Shown one piece after another: positions 1-14,700 of a stretch of 64,000 nucleotides of DNA. A model generated the notes under the pieces. It did no database searches, was not told the DNA's origin, and saw only the letters and a list, made by a program, of their open reading frames with translations. The stretch comes from Acidimicrobiia bacterium (GTDB lineage: Bacteria; Actinomycetota; Acidimicrobiia; IMCC26256; PALSA-610). Position 1 is the stretch's first letter. Every line of letters starts with the position of its first letter. The position numbers were made by a program, and so were the translations under genes. The stretch lies in contig BPGH01000001.1 in assembly GCA_026002935.1 (NCBI GenBank), positions 855,965-919,964 on the forward strand, given 5' to 3'.

Positions 1-11
1 ATCCGGCGCCG

Positions 12-39
12 GCGGGGCGGCCCGGGCGGCCCGCCCCGC
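12..39. terminator. GC-rich hairpin upstream of rplY
   Basis: A perfect 9-bp stem (GCGGGGCGG at 12-20, CCGCCCCGC at 31-39) closes a 10-base loop. No T-run follows, as is common for terminators in high-G+C Actinomycetota. It probably ends the transcript entering from the left edge, but could be an attenuator in front of rplY. Confidence 0.4.
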
Positions 40-41
40 GG

Positions 42-71
42 TTGGGGACCCACCCGCCGATGCGCGACAAT
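42..71 (+). promoter_or_regulatory. possible rplY promoter
   Basis: TTGGGG at 42-47 and GACAAT at 66-71 are separated by 18 bases and would start RNA about 30 bases before the rplY ATG. A GAGGA ribosome site lies at 98-102. The boxes match the consensus only partly. Confidence 0.3.
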
Positions 72-109
72 CTCCCGTTCCCGATCCGCTCCCGAGGACC
101 CGACGCGCC

Positions 110-769
110 ATGTCCGACGTCACCCTGACCGCCGACCGCCGCTCCGAGACCGGCAAAGGCGCCGCGGGCCGGTTCCGCCGCGCCGGGCGGGTCCCGGCCG
201 TCGTGTACGGGCTCGACGGCGGGAGCGTGCCGGTCACCGTCGACGCCCACGAGCTGCAGCACGCGCTCGCCCGGGGGGTCAACTCGCTGATCACGCTGCG
301 GATCGACGGCACCGAGCAGCTCACGATGGCGCGCCAGGTGCAGCGCAACCCGCTGAAGGGCACGCTGCTGCACGTCGACTTCGTGCGGGTGCGTGCCGAC
401 CAGACGGTCACGGCCGAGGTGGCGCTGCACCTCGAGGGCGAGGCCGAGGGCGCCAAGCGCGGCGGCCTGCTCGAGCAGATGCTGTTCTCGGTCTCGGTCG
501 AGGCCAAGCCCGGCGACATCCCCGCCGCGATCGCCCACGACGTGTCTGCGATGGAGATGGGCGACCAGCTGTACGTGCGCGACCTCGCCGTCCCGGCCGG
601 CGTCGAGATCCGCAACGACCCCGACGAGCTCGTCGCGCAGGTCTCGGTACCCCGCGGCATGGCCGCCGGCGCCGAGGAGGGCGCCGAGGGCGAGGCCGGC
701 GAGGGCGAGGGCGGCGAGGCCGCGGCCGGTGGCGGTGGGGGCGGCGAGGAGCCCGGCGGCGCGGACTGA
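110..769 (+). CDS. rplY: 50S ribosomal protein bL25 (TL5/CTC long form)
   Basis: This 219-residue protein matches the long Ctc/TL5 form of bL25, which binds 5S rRNA in the large ribosomal subunit. The N-terminal half (about residues 1-95) carries the L25 RNA-binding fold, including the RRAGRVPAVVYG segment. A C-terminal beta domain follows to about residue 185. The last 35 or so residues are a low-complexity Glu/Gly/Ala tail (GEGEGGEAAAGGGGGGEE), longer than usual and probably disordered. The ATG has a GAGGA ribosome site 7 bases upstream. It is followed after 21 bases by pth, the conserved actinobacterial order, so the two are probably cotranscribed. The family call is firm; only the role of the acidic tail is unknown. 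Confidence 0.93.
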   Translation: MSDVTLTADRRSETGKGAAGRFRRAGRVPAVVYGLDGGSVPVTVDAHELQHALARGVNSLITLRIDGTEQLTMARQVQRNPLKGTLLHVDFVRVRADQTVTAEVALHLEGEAEGAKRGGLLEQMLFSVSVEAKPGDIPAAIAHDVSAMEMGDQLYVRDLAVPAGVEIRNDPDELVAQVSVPRGMAAGAEEGAEGEAGEGEGGEAAAGGGGGGEEPGGAD

Positions 770-790
770 CCCGGGGGGCGGGAGCGGGCG

Positions 791-1366
791 ATGGCCGCCG
801 ACTTCCTGGTCGTCGGCCTCGGCAACCCGGGCGAGGCGTACGCGCGCACCCGCCACAACGTCGGCGCCGAGGTTGTCGAGATCCTCGCCCGGCGGCACGG
901 CGCGCGCCTGCGCCGCTCGAAGGACCGCGCCCTCGTCGACGACGTGCGCATCGCGGGGCGTCACGTCGTGCTCGCGGTCCCGCAGACCTGGATGAACGAC
1001 TCGGGCGTCGCGGTCGGCGCGCTCGCACGCCGCCACGAGACGCCCCCCGAGCGGATCGTCGTCGTCCACGACGAGCTCGACCTCGAGCCCGCGGTGCTGC
1101 GGGTGAAGGCCGGCGGCGGCCTCGCCGGCCACAACGGGCTGCGGTCGATCCGCCAGCACCTCAAGTCCGCCGACTTCCTGCGCGTGCGCATCGGCGTGGG
1201 CAAGCCGCGATCGAAGGAGCACGGTGCGGACCACGTGCTCGCCCGCTTCTCCCGGCGCGAGCGCGAGGCGGTCGACGTGACGCTGGAGCTGGCGGCCGAC
1301 GCGGTCGAGACGATCGTCGCCGACGGCGTCGACGCCGCGATGAACCGCTTCAACGCCCGGGCGTGA
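791..1366 (+). CDS. pth: peptidyl-tRNA hydrolase
   Basis: Pth releases tRNA from peptidyl-tRNA that drops off the ribosome by hydrolysing the ester bond in the cytoplasm. The 191-residue protein has the expected length. It opens with the family signature VGLGNPG, followed by the catalytic histidine in TRHNVG (His22). Further on are the VVHDELDL stretch carrying the conserved Asp, and GGGLAGHNGL, which contacts the substrate. It starts with ATG 21 bases after rplY and lies just before mfd, as in most actinobacteria. Nothing is missing or odd. Confidence 0.95.
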   Translation: MAADFLVVGLGNPGEAYARTRHNVGAEVVEILARRHGARLRRSKDRALVDDVRIAGRHVVLAVPQTWMNDSGVAVGALARRHETPPERIVVVHDELDLEPAVLRVKAGGGLAGHNGLRSIRQHLKSADFLRVRIGVGKPRSKEHGADHVLARFSRREREAVDVTLELAADAVETIVADGVDAAMNRFNARA

Positions 1367-1414
1367 GGCCGCCGGCCGCCCGGCGCCGGGGCCGCCGCCC
1401 GCGGGCCGAGCGCG

Positions 1415-1420
1415 TACCCT
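1415..1420 (+). promoter_or_regulatory. possible mfd promoter -10
   Basis: TACCCT fits the actinobacterial TANNNT -10 pattern in the 109-base pth-mfd gap. It would give a leader of about 48 bases before the mfd GTG. No clear -35 box was seen. Confidence 0.3.
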
Positions 1421-1475
1421 GAGGTCCGCACCGGGCCGGGCCGCGCCGGCCCCTCGGCCCGGCCGACCGACCATC

Positions 1476-4873
<3,398 letters not shown>

Positions 4874-4877
<4 letters not shown>

Positions 4878-6010
4878 CCCGAACCCGTTCCCGGCGTCGC
4901 TTCGCGCTCGCCGTACCCCTCGCCGCATCCGCCGCCGCCGTGCTCCTCGCCGGCTGCTCCAGCACGATGCAGGACGCCGCGACGATCACGATCCCCGGCG
5001 ACGACGGCGACGAGGTCGTGCACATCCGCCGGGACGACTTCGAGGACGACCTCGCGACGATGGCGGCCAACGAGACGTTCCTCGAGCAGTTGCGGGCCGG
5101 CGGCTTCGACGTCGCCGACGGCGCCGACGGCACCGTCGACGCCCAGCTCTCCGCACTGTGGCTCAACAACCTGATCTACCAGGTCGCGATCGACGCAGAA
5201 TTCGAGGCGCGCGGACTCGAGGTCGGCGAGGAGGAGCGCGAGCGCGCCGCGCAGGAGCTCACGATCTTCGACTCCTTCGACGAGGACTTCAAGGCGCGCG
5301 AGGTCGAGCGCCAGGCGCGCCGCAACGCCGTGCTCGACGACATCGCCGGCGAGCTCGACCCGGTCGCGGCACCGACCGAGGAGGAGATGCGCGCCTACTA
5401 CGCGCAGAACGAGGCCGCGCTCACCGCCTGCCCGTCGGGCCGCGAGGTCTCGCACATCCTCGTCGAGCAGCAGGCCGACGCCGAGGCGATCCGGGCGGAG
5501 CTCGCGGCGGGCGCGTCGTTCGACGAGCTCGCCACCTCCCGCTCCCAGGACCCGGGCTCGGCGGCGGCCGGCGGGTCGCTCGGCTGTCTGGGCGCGTCGC
5601 CGTTCGTCGAGCCGTTCCAGAGCGCCGCCGACGGCGCGCCGGTGGGCGAGGTGGTCGGCCCGGTGCAGACCGAGTTCGGGTTCCACCTGATCCTCGTCGA
5701 GCCGTGGGCGCCCACGTTCGAGAAGTTCCGCGCGCAGATCGAGCAGCAGCTCACGGCGGAGTCCGAGCAACGGGCCCAGCAGGAGCGCAACGAGCTGGTC
5801 GCGCAGGTCCTCAACGACCGGATCGCGTCGATGGACGTGCAGGTGGACGCGCGCTACGGCCGGTGGGAGTTCGACGAGGCGTCGCAGACCTGGGCGCTGA
5901 ACCCGCCCGAGGCGCCGGAGCCGCCGACCGGCCGCGAGGAGCGCACGACCACGACCGCGCCGTCGGTCGCGCCCGGCGCGGGCGACCAGCCCGACCAGCC
6001 CGAGGGGTAG
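4874..6010 (+). CDS. SurA/PpiC-like peptidyl-prolyl isomerase lipoprotein
   Basis: This is a predicted exported lipoprotein foldase. The GTG at 4874 overlaps the mfd stop and gives a signal peptide with an Arg-rich start, a hydrophobic Ala/Leu core and a lipobox LAGC with Cys28. Residues about 60-180 resemble the SurA N-terminal helical chaperone domain. Residues about 188-280 are a parvulin (PpiC) domain, from GREVSHILVE to TEFGFHLILVE. The tail is Pro/Thr-rich (residues about 345-378). It is thought to isomerise prolyl bonds in secreted proteins at the outer face of the membrane. A SurA-like gene between mfd and mazG is common in actinobacteria. A longer reading frame begins upstream, but the lipobox and coupling support this start. 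Confidence 0.85.
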
Positions 6011-6017
6011 CGGGCCC

Positions 6018-9137
<3,120 letters not shown>

Positions 9138-9152
9138 GGCGGCCCCCGCGCG

Positions 9153-9172
9153 CGGTCCGTACAATCGGACCG
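9153..9172 (+). promoter_or_regulatory. leaderless promoter inside a 20-bp inverted repeat
   Basis: A perfect TACAAT -10 hexamer (9160-9165) lies 6 bases before the GTG at 9172, so the transcript should be leaderless. The hexamer is flanked by perfect 7-bp inverted arms CGGTCCG and CGGACCG. The arrangement suggests a repressor site over the promoter; a hairpin is the alternative. Confidence 0.6.
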
Positions 9173-9642
9173 TGCCCGCCGCGCCGCACGACGTCGAAGC
9201 CGTCACCGGCCTCCTCGGCCGGCAGCCGCGCGCCGACTTCGACGTCGTCGTGCGCGACGCGCGCGGCGCGCCGGTCGTGATCCGCAACGCGCCGCTCCTG
9301 CACGACGGCACCCCGATGCCGACCCGCTACTACCTCGTCGACCCCGGCCTGGTCACGCGCGTGTCGCGCCTCGAGTCGGCCGGCGGGGTGCGCGCGGCCG
9401 AGCAGGCGGTCGACCCGACCGAGCTGCGCCGGGCACACGAGCGCTACGCCGCCGAGCGGGACGCGCAGATCCCCGCGGGCCACCGGGGCCCCCGGCCGCA
9501 CGGCGGCGTCGGCGGCACGCACCGCGGCGTGAAGTGCCTCCACGCCCACTACGCCCACCACCTCGCGGGCGGCGACGACCCCGTGGGACGGTGGGTCGCG
9601 GCGCGCCTCGCCGAGGAGGACGCCGTGCGGGGGGCGCCGTGA
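9172..9642 (+). CDS. DUF501 family protein
   Basis: This 156-residue protein matches DUF501, a family of unknown function almost always found between the eno/ftsB pair and ppx in actinobacteria. Family features are the N-terminal LLGRQPRADFDVVVR, then PMPTRYYLVDP, and the C-terminal GGVGGTHRGVKCLHAHYAHH, rich in His with one Cys. The last segment looks like a possible metal- or phosphate-binding site, which is inference. It starts with GTG directly after a TACAAT -10 box and overlaps the next gene by GTGA. No transmembrane segment or signal peptide is visible. Confidence 0.88.
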   Translation: MPAAPHDVEAVTGLLGRQPRADFDVVVRDARGAPVVIRNAPLLHDGTPMPTRYYLVDPGLVTRVSRLESAGGVRAAEQAVDPTELRRAHERYAAERDAQIPAGHRGPRPHGGVGGTHRGVKCLHAHYAHHLAGGDDPVGRWVAARLAEEDAVRGAP

Positions 9643-10556
9643 CGCGCGTCGCCGCCGTCGACATCGGCACCAACTCGACGCGCCTGCTCGTCGCCGACCT
9701 CGACGGCGACGAACTGCGCGCCGTCGACCGCCGCACCCGCATCACGCGCCTCGGCCAGGGCGTGGACTCCGCGCGGCGGCTGCACCCCGACGCGATCGAC
9801 CGGACGCTCGCCGTGCTGCGCGAGTACCGGCAGGTGATCGACGAGCTGGGCGCCGAGCGGACCCGGGCCACCGCGACGAGCGCCTCCCGCGACGCCGCCA
9901 ACCGCGACGCGTTCTTCGACCCGGCCGAGCGCGTGCTCGGCGTGCGGCCCGAGCTGATCAGCGGCGAGACGGAGGCGGGCCTCACGTTCGCGGGCGCGAC
10001 CGCCGGCCTGCACGAGCCCGCACCGTTCCTGGTGCTCGACGTCGGCGGCGGGTCGACGGAGCTGATCGTCGGGCACACCGCCCCCGAAGGGCTCGTGTCG
10101 GTCGACATCGGCTGCGTCCGCCTCACCGAGCAGTACCTGCACGGCGACCCCCCGGCGCCCGAGGAGCTGAGCCAGGCGGTCTCGGTCGTGCGCGACCACC
10201 TCGGCGACGTCGACCGCGAGCTGCCCGCGGCGCACGGCGCGAAGACCCTCGTCGGGACGGCCGGCACGGTCTGGACGATGGCCGCGGTGGAGCTGGGGGT
10301 CGACCCCTCCGCGAGCGAGCGGATCCACCACTTCCGCCTGACGCGGGCGGCGGCCGAGGACGTGTTCCGCACCCTCGCCACCGAACCGGCCGACCGCCGC
10401 CGTCACAACCCGGGGCTCGAGCCCGGCCGGGTCGACGTCATCGTCGGCGGGGCGATCGTCGTCGTGTCGGTGATGCGCCACTACGGGTTCGACGAGATGC
10501 TCGTGTCGGAGGCCGACATCCTCGACGGGCTCGCGCGGTCGCTCCGGGATCCCTAG
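9639..10556 (+). CDS. Ppx/GppA family exopolyphosphatase
   Basis: This family hydrolyses terminal phosphates of polyphosphate, or pppGpp to ppGpp. The 305-residue protein is the short actinobacterial type with only the ASKHA phosphatase domains. It has the phosphate-1 motif AAVDIGTNSTRLLVAD at residues 4-19, the TSASRDAANRDAFF segment, and phosphate-2 motif VLDVGGGSTELIVG near 135. GTAGTVWTMAA and VIVGGAIVV lie toward the C-terminus. The GTG at 9639 overlaps the DUF501 stop, so an upstream in-frame stretch from 9534 is not used. Which substrate it prefers cannot be told from sequence. Confidence 0.9.
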   Translation: MTRVAAVDIGTNSTRLLVADLDGDELRAVDRRTRITRLGQGVDSARRLHPDAIDRTLAVLREYRQVIDELGAERTRATATSASRDAANRDAFFDPAERVLGVRPELISGETEAGLTFAGATAGLHEPAPFLVLDVGGGSTELIVGHTAPEGLVSVDIGCVRLTEQYLHGDPPAPEELSQAVSVVRDHLGDVDRELPAAHGAKTLVGTAGTVWTMAAVELGVDPSASERIHHFRLTRAAAEDVFRTLATEPADRRRHNPGLEPGRVDVIVGGAIVVVSVMRHYGFDEMLVSEADILDGLARSLRDP

Positions 10557-10581
10557 ACCGCCTGTCGCCCGGTGCTTCAAT

Positions 10582-10599
10582 TCGGCGGCGGCCCGCCGA
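10582..10599. terminator. hairpin after ppx
   Basis: A perfect 7-bp stem (TCGGCGG at 10582-10588, CCGCCGA at 10593-10599) with a 4-base loop lies 26 bases after the ppx stop and just before the next gene. It may end the eno-ppx transcript. Confidence 0.4.
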
Positions 10600-10608
10600 C
10601 CTGACTGC

Positions 10609-10998
10609 ATGGACCTGCTCCGGCTGGAAGCGGCGCTCGAGGCCCTGACGGTCGCCGAGATCCGGTCGGTCGCGCAGGACCTCGCCGCGGCACGCACGAC
10701 GCCCGCCGACGAGATCGAGGCGATGCGGGCGACGCTCGAGGTCGAGCACGCCCTGCGCCGCACCCGCCGCCAGACCCAGGCGGCGGCCGCGGCCCACAGC
10801 GTCACCCTCGCCGTGCAGGCCGCGGCCCGGCGCGAACGCCTGCCGCTCCCCGACGACGCGGTGACCCGCGTCGCGCGCGCCGCCGCCCAGGTGGCCCGCG
10901 CGATCGTCGCCGGCGAGGGTTGCGAGGCCGACGTCCGCTGCCTCGCCCGCGGGCTGCAGCGCGTCGTCGATCTCGCCGGGGCGGTCGCGGCCCGGTAG
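10609..10998 (+). CDS. hypothetical alpha-helical protein
   Basis: The function is not recognised. This ATG-started frame encodes 129 residues rich in Ala, Arg, Glu and Leu. It is predicted to be almost all helix (for example LEVEHALRRTRRQTQAAAAA), with two Cys (ECEAD/DVRCLARG region) near residues 103-109. No signal peptide or membrane segment is visible. It lies between ppx and an aminotransferase on the same strand. Its TAG stop is part of the promoter-like TAGCGT before the next gene. Codon use is like its neighbours, and the opposite strand offers no better gene, so it is probably real. Confidence 0.6.
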   Translation: MDLLRLEAALEALTVAEIRSVAQDLAAARTTPADEIEAMRATLEVEHALRRTRRQTQAAAAAHSVTLAVQAAARRERLPLPDDAVTRVARAAAQVARAIVAGEGCEADVRCLARGLQRVVDLAGAVAAR

Positions 10999-11001
10999 CG
11001 T
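10996..11001 (+). promoter_or_regulatory. leaderless promoter -10 of the aminotransferase gene
   Basis: TAGCGT lies 7 bases before the GTG at 11009. Its first three bases are the stop codon of the preceding gene. Confidence 0.5.
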
Positions 11002-11008
11002 CCCGCGC

Positions 11009-12103
11009 GTGGCGCACCCCGACCGCCTGCTCCTCGGCCCCGGGCCCTCGAACCCGTACCCGGAGGTGGTCGAGGCCTTCCAGCGGCCCGTCCTCGGCCA
11101 CCTCGATCCCGACTTCCTCGCCGTGCTCGACGAGATCGCCGACCGGCTGCGCGCGGTGTTCCGTACCGCGAACCCCCTGACGTTGCCGGTCAGCGGCACC
11201 GGCTCGGCCGGGATGGAGGCGTGCTTCGTGAACCTCGTCGAGCCGGGCGACACCGTCGTGGTCGGGGTCAACGGCGTGTTCGGCGAGCGGATGTGCGAGG
11301 TCGCGCGCCGCTGTGGCGCGACGGTCGTGCGCGTCGAGGCGCCGTGGGGCCGGGCGATCGATCCCCAGCGCCTGCTCGACGCCCGGGCGGCCGCACCGCA
11401 CGCGCGGCTCGTGGCGGTCGTGCACGCGGAGACCTCGACCGGCGTCGAGAACGAGATCGCGCCGCTCGCCGAGCTCCAGGGCACCGACACGCTGCTGCTG
11501 GTCGACACCGTCACGTCGCTGGGCGGCATCCCCGTCGAGGTCGACGCCTGGGGCGTGGACGCGGCGTACTCGGCGACCCAGAAGTGCCTCGGCGTGCCGC
11601 CCGGACTCGCGCCCGTCACCTTCTCGCCCCGCGCCGCCGAACGGGTCCGATCACGCGGGGCCGCCGTGCAGTCGTGGTACCTCGACCTGTCGCTGATCGC
11701 CGACTACGTCGGCGCCGCGCGCCGCTACCACCACACCGCGCCGATCTCGATGTTGTACGCCCTGCACGCGGGGCTCGGGGTCCTGCTCGACGAGGGCCTG
11801 GAGGCGTCGTGGGCGCGCCACCGCGACGCCGGCGCGCGGTTGCAGGAGGCCCTGCCGGGGTACGGGTTCCGTGCGTTCGCGACCGAGCGGCGGCTGCCGC
11901 AGCTCACGTCCGTGTGGCTGCCCGACGGCGTGGACGACGCGAAGCTGCGCGACGAGCTGCGGACCCGCTTCGACATCGAGGTGGGCGGCGGGCTGGGTGA
12001 GCTCGCGGGCAAGGGGTGGCGCATCGGCCTCATGGGTCACGGCGCGCGCGAGCGTTCGGTCACGACGCTGCTCGGCGCGCTCGACGCGCTGCTCGGGCGC
12101 TGA
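11009..12103 (+). CDS. class V aminotransferase (alanine/serine-glyoxylate type)
   Basis: This is a PLP-dependent fold-type I enzyme of 364 residues, resembling alanine-glyoxylate and serine-glyoxylate aminotransferases. It begins with the typical LLGPGPSNPYPEVVEAFQ. Visible features are SGTGSAGMEACFVNLV (cofactor phosphate region), HAETSTGVENEI, LLVDTVTSLGGIPVEVD with the pyridine-binding Asp, and SATQKCLGVPPG with the Schiff-base lysine Lys192. It probably transfers the amino group of alanine or serine to glyoxylate. Glyoxylate is also the product expected from the lyase near 49.4 kb, but a link is speculative. It is monocistronic and convergent with orn. Confidence 0.88.
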   Translation: MAHPDRLLLGPGPSNPYPEVVEAFQRPVLGHLDPDFLAVLDEIADRLRAVFRTANPLTLPVSGTGSAGMEACFVNLVEPGDTVVVGVNGVFGERMCEVARRCGATVVRVEAPWGRAIDPQRLLDARAAAPHARLVAVVHAETSTGVENEIAPLAELQGTDTLLLVDTVTSLGGIPVEVDAWGVDAAYSATQKCLGVPPGLAPVTFSPRAAERVRSRGAAVQSWYLDLSLIADYVGAARRYHHTAPISMLYALHAGLGVLLDEGLEASWARHRDAGARLQEALPGYGFRAFATERRLPQLTSVWLPDGVDDAKLRDELRTRFDIEVGGGLGELAGKGWRIGLMGHGARERSVTTLLGALDALLGR

Positions 12104-12105
12104 CC

Positions 12106-12119
12106 GCGCGGATCCGCGC
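12106..12119. terminator. palindrome between convergent genes
   Basis: GCGCGGATCCGCGC is a perfect 14-bp palindrome between the stops of the aminotransferase (+) and orn (-). It could act as a short bidirectional terminator. Confidence 0.35.
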
Positions 12120-12131
12120 CCGGTTCCCGAC

Positions 12132-12710
12132 TCAGGAGGCGCGCGGCGCGAACAGGTGGTCGCGGTAGTAGCGCAGCTCCTCGATCGACTCGCGGATGTC
12201 GTCGAGCGCCCGGTGCTGTTCCGACTTCGCGGGACGCTTGCGGTACACCGACGGGTACCAGCGCCGGCACAGCTCCTTGATCGACGAGACGTCGATCGTG
12301 CGGTAGTGGAGGTACGCGTCGAGCTCGGGCATGTAGCGCGCGAGGAAGCGCCGGTCCATCCCGATGCTGTTGCCGCACAGCGGCGAGACGCCCGGCGCGG
12401 GGACGTGGCCGCGGACGTACGCGAGCGTCGCGGCCTCGGCCGCCGCGAGGTCGGTGGACGACGTCGGGATCTCCGCCAGCAGCCCGGACTTCGCGTGCAT
12501 CCGGCGCACGAAGTCGTCCATCACCTGCAGCGTCGCCTCGTCCTGGTGCACGACGATCTGCAGGCCGTCGTCGAGGGGGTTCAGGTCGGCGTCGGTGACC
12601 ACGCACGCGATCTCGACGATCACGTCCCGTTCGACGGCCAGGCCGGTCATCTCGAGGTCGATCCACACGAGCGGATCGCGAACCGGCTCCGGCGCGTCCT
12701 CCGAGCTCAT
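12132..12710 (-). CDS. orn: oligoribonuclease
   Basis: Orn degrades 2- to 5-mer RNA, including pGpG from c-di-GMP turnover, to mononucleotides. The 192-residue protein is a DEDDh exonuclease. Exo I is WIDLEMTGL, exo II is CGNSIGMDRRFLARYMPEL, and exo III is HRALDDIRESIEELRYYRDH with its His and Asp. RTIDVSSIKELCRRWYP is the family's typical middle segment. Length and start match the family. The ATG at 12710 is preceded by a TAGCGT box at 7 bases. The gene is divergent from the acyl-CoA synthetase gene. Nothing is unusual. Confidence 0.95.
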   Translation of the reverse strand: MSSEDAPEPVRDPLVWIDLEMTGLAVERDVIVEIACVVTDADLNPLDDGLQIVVHQDEATLQVMDDFVRRMHAKSGLLAEIPTSSTDLAAAEAATLAYVRGHVPAPGVSPLCGNSIGMDRRFLARYMPELDAYLHYRTIDVSSIKELCRRWYPSVYRKRPAKSEQHRALDDIRESIEELRYYRDHLFAPRAS

Positions 12711-12717
12711 GCGCTGC

Positions 12718-12723
12718 ACGCTA
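12718..12723 (-). promoter_or_regulatory. leaderless promoter -10 of orn
   Basis: On the minus strand TAGCGT lies 7 bases before the orn ATG. It is back to back with the -10 box of the divergent gene at 12739. Confidence 0.55.
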
Positions 12724-12738
12724 CAGCGTCGCCGTCGG

Positions 12739-12744
12739 TAGATT
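12739..12744 (+). promoter_or_regulatory. promoter -10 of the acyl-CoA synthetase gene
   Basis: TAGATT lies 9 bases before the GTG at 12754. Together with the orn box it makes a compact divergent promoter of about 45 bases. Confidence 0.45.
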
Positions 12745-12753
12745 GCGCAGCCG

Positions 12754-14700
12754 GTGCAGCAGTCCGAGATCGTCTGGACACCGAGCGCCGAGCTCCTGCG
12801 CGACGCCAACGTGGCGCGGTTCATGGCGGTCGAGGGTGTCGACGGCTTCGACGCGCTCGTGCGCCGCTCGATCGACGAGCCGGAGTGGTTCTGGGACGCC
12901 GTGGTCCGCTTCCTCGGGTTGCGATTCGCGCGTCCGTACCACACCGTGCTCGACACCTCCGGCGGCGTGCCGTGGGCGAAGTGGTTCGTCGGCGGGGCGC
13001 TGAACGCCGCCGAGAGCTGTCTCGACCGGCACGCCGACGACCCGGCCGTGGCGTCCGACCCGGCGGTGGTCTGGGAGGGTGAGGAGGGCGCCGTACGCTC
13101 GCTCACGTGGGCGGAGCTGCGCTCCCTCACGGACCGGATCGCGTCCGGGCTCGCGGCGCGCGGCGTCGGCGCCGGTGACGCGGTCGGCCTGTTCCTCCCG
13201 ATGGTCCCCGAGACGGTCGCGGCCCTGCTCGCGGTCGCGAAGCTCGGCGCGATCTTCCTGCCGATCTTCTCCGGCTACGGCGCGGACGCGGTCGCGGTGC
13301 GCCTCGCGGACGCGGGTGCGGTCGCGCTGATCACGGCCGACGGCTTCACGCGTCGCGGGCGGGTGGTGCCGATGAAGGAGGTGGCCGACGAGGCGGTCGC
13401 GCGTGTGCCGTCGGTGCACACCGTGGTCGTCGTGGCGCGGCTCGGTCGTGACGACGTGCCGATGACGGGCGGGCGCGACGTCACCCTCGCCGCGCTCGTC
13501 GACGGCCGCCCCGGGCGGCGGGACGCCGTCGCGCTCGACAGCGAGCACCCGCTCTTCGTCGCCTACACGAGCGGCACCACCGGGCGGCCGAAGGGCGCGG
13601 TGCACGTGCACGGCGGGTTCCTCGTCAAGGTCGCGCAGGAGGTCGCGTTCCAGACCGACCTGCGGCCCGGCGAGCGGCTGTTCTGGCTGACCGACATCGG
13701 CTGGATCATGGGCCCGTGGGAGATCGTCGGCGTGCTCGCCGGGCGCGGCACGCTCGTCCTGTACGACGGCGCGCCCGACCACCCCGGGCCGGACCGCCTG
13801 TGGTCGCTCGTCGAACGGCACCGGATCGGCGTGCTCGGCGTCTCGCCCACGCTGGTGCGGGCGCTGATGGCGCAGGGCGACGAACCCGTGCGCGCCCACG
13901 ACCTGTCGTCGCTGCGGATCCTCGCGTCGACCGGTGAGCCCTGGAACGAGGTGCCGTGGCGGTGGTACTTCGAGGTCGTGGGCGGCGGCCGGTGCCCGGT
14001 GATCAACATCTCGGGCGGCACCGAGGTCGGCGCGTGCTTCCTGTCGCCGCACGTGGTGCGGCCCCTGTCGCCGTGTTCGCTCGGCGGCCCCGCGTTGGGG
14101 ATGGCGGTGGACGTGTTCGACGAGGCGGGCCGGCCGGTGCGCGGCGAGGTCGGCGAGCTGGTGTGCACGAAGCCGTGGCCGGGGATGACGCGGGGGTTGT
14201 GGAAGGACCCGCAGCGGTATCTCGACACCTACTGGTCGCGCTGGCCCGGCGTGTGGTGGCACGGCGACTTCGCGAGCGTCTCGCCCGACGGCCAGTGGTT
14301 CCTGCACGGGCGTTCGGACGACACGATCAAGGTCGCCGGGAAGCGGCTCGGGCCGGCCGAGGTCGAGTCGGTCGTGGTCGCCCACCCCTCCGTGCTGGAG
14401 GCCGCGGCCGTCGGTGTCCCCGACGACGTGAAGGGGGAGGCCCTCTGGGTGTTCGTCGTGCCCGCGCCCGGGGCGCACGCCGGCGACGCGCTCCGGGACG
14501 AGCTGCGCGACCTCGTCGGCCGGCGGCTCGGGGCGTCGTTCCGGCCCGCGCAGGTGCGCTTCACGGCCGCGCTGCCCAAGACCCGCAGCGCCAAGGTGCT
14601 GCGGCGCGCGATCCGCGCGGTCGTGACCGGCGGCCCGCCCGGCGACCTGTCGGGCCTGGAGGACCCCTCTACGCTCGACGCGGTGCGGAAGGCGGAGTGA
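12754..14700 (+). CDS. acetyl-CoA synthetase-like acyl-CoA ligase
   Basis: This 648-residue AMP-forming ligase activates a short-chain carboxylate to its CoA thioester via an acyl-adenylate. It has the ACS-type N-terminal cap (about 1-100), the A3 phosphate loop YTSGTTGRPKG (271-281), DIGWIMGPWEIVG, the TGEPWNE motif, GRSDDTIKVAGKRLGPAEVE (hinge and A8), and a C-terminal PKTRSAK with the catalytic lysine Lys614. That last motif is PKTRSGK in classical acetyl-CoA synthetases; here Gly is Ala. The Gly before the lysine helps acetyltransferases recognise it, so regulation may differ. A GNAT gene follows immediately with a TGATG overlap. The exact acyl substrate is not certain. Confidence 0.88.
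   Translation: MQQSEIVWTPSAELLRDANVARFMAVEGVDGFDALVRRSIDEPEWFWDAVVRFLGLRFARPYHTVLDTSGGVPWAKWFVGGALNAAESCLDRHADDPAVASDPAVVWEGEEGAVRSLTWAELRSLTDRIASGLAARGVGAGDAVGLFLPMVPETVAALLAVAKLGAIFLPIFSGYGADAVAVRLADAGAVALITADGFTRRGRVVPMKEVADEAVARVPSVHTVVVVARLGRDDVPMTGGRDVTLAALVDGRPGRRDAVALDSEHPLFVAYTSGTTGRPKGAVHVHGGFLVKVAQEVAFQTDLRPGERLFWLTDIGWIMGPWEIVGVLAGRGTLVLYDGAPDHPGPDRLWSLVERHRIGVLGVSPTLVRALMAQGDEPVRAHDLSSLRILASTGEPWNEVPWRWYFEVVGGGRCPVINISGGTEVGACFLSPHVVRPLSPCSLGGPALGMAVDVFDEAGRPVRGEVGELVCTKPWPGMTRGLWKDPQRYLDTYWSRWPGVWWHGDFASVSPDGQWFLHGRSDDTIKVAGKRLGPAEVESVVVAHPSVLEAAAVGVPDDVKGEALWVFVVPAPGAHAGDALRDELRDLVGRRLGASFRPAQVRFTAALPKTRSAKVLRRAIRAVVTGGPPGDLSGLEDPSTLDAVRKAE

Noticed and set aside
12132-13130. 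Longer frame for orn extending under the acyl-CoA synthetase gene
   Set aside because: Only the part after ATG 12710 resembles oligoribonuclease. The extension is antisense to the synthetase gene and crosses both promoters.
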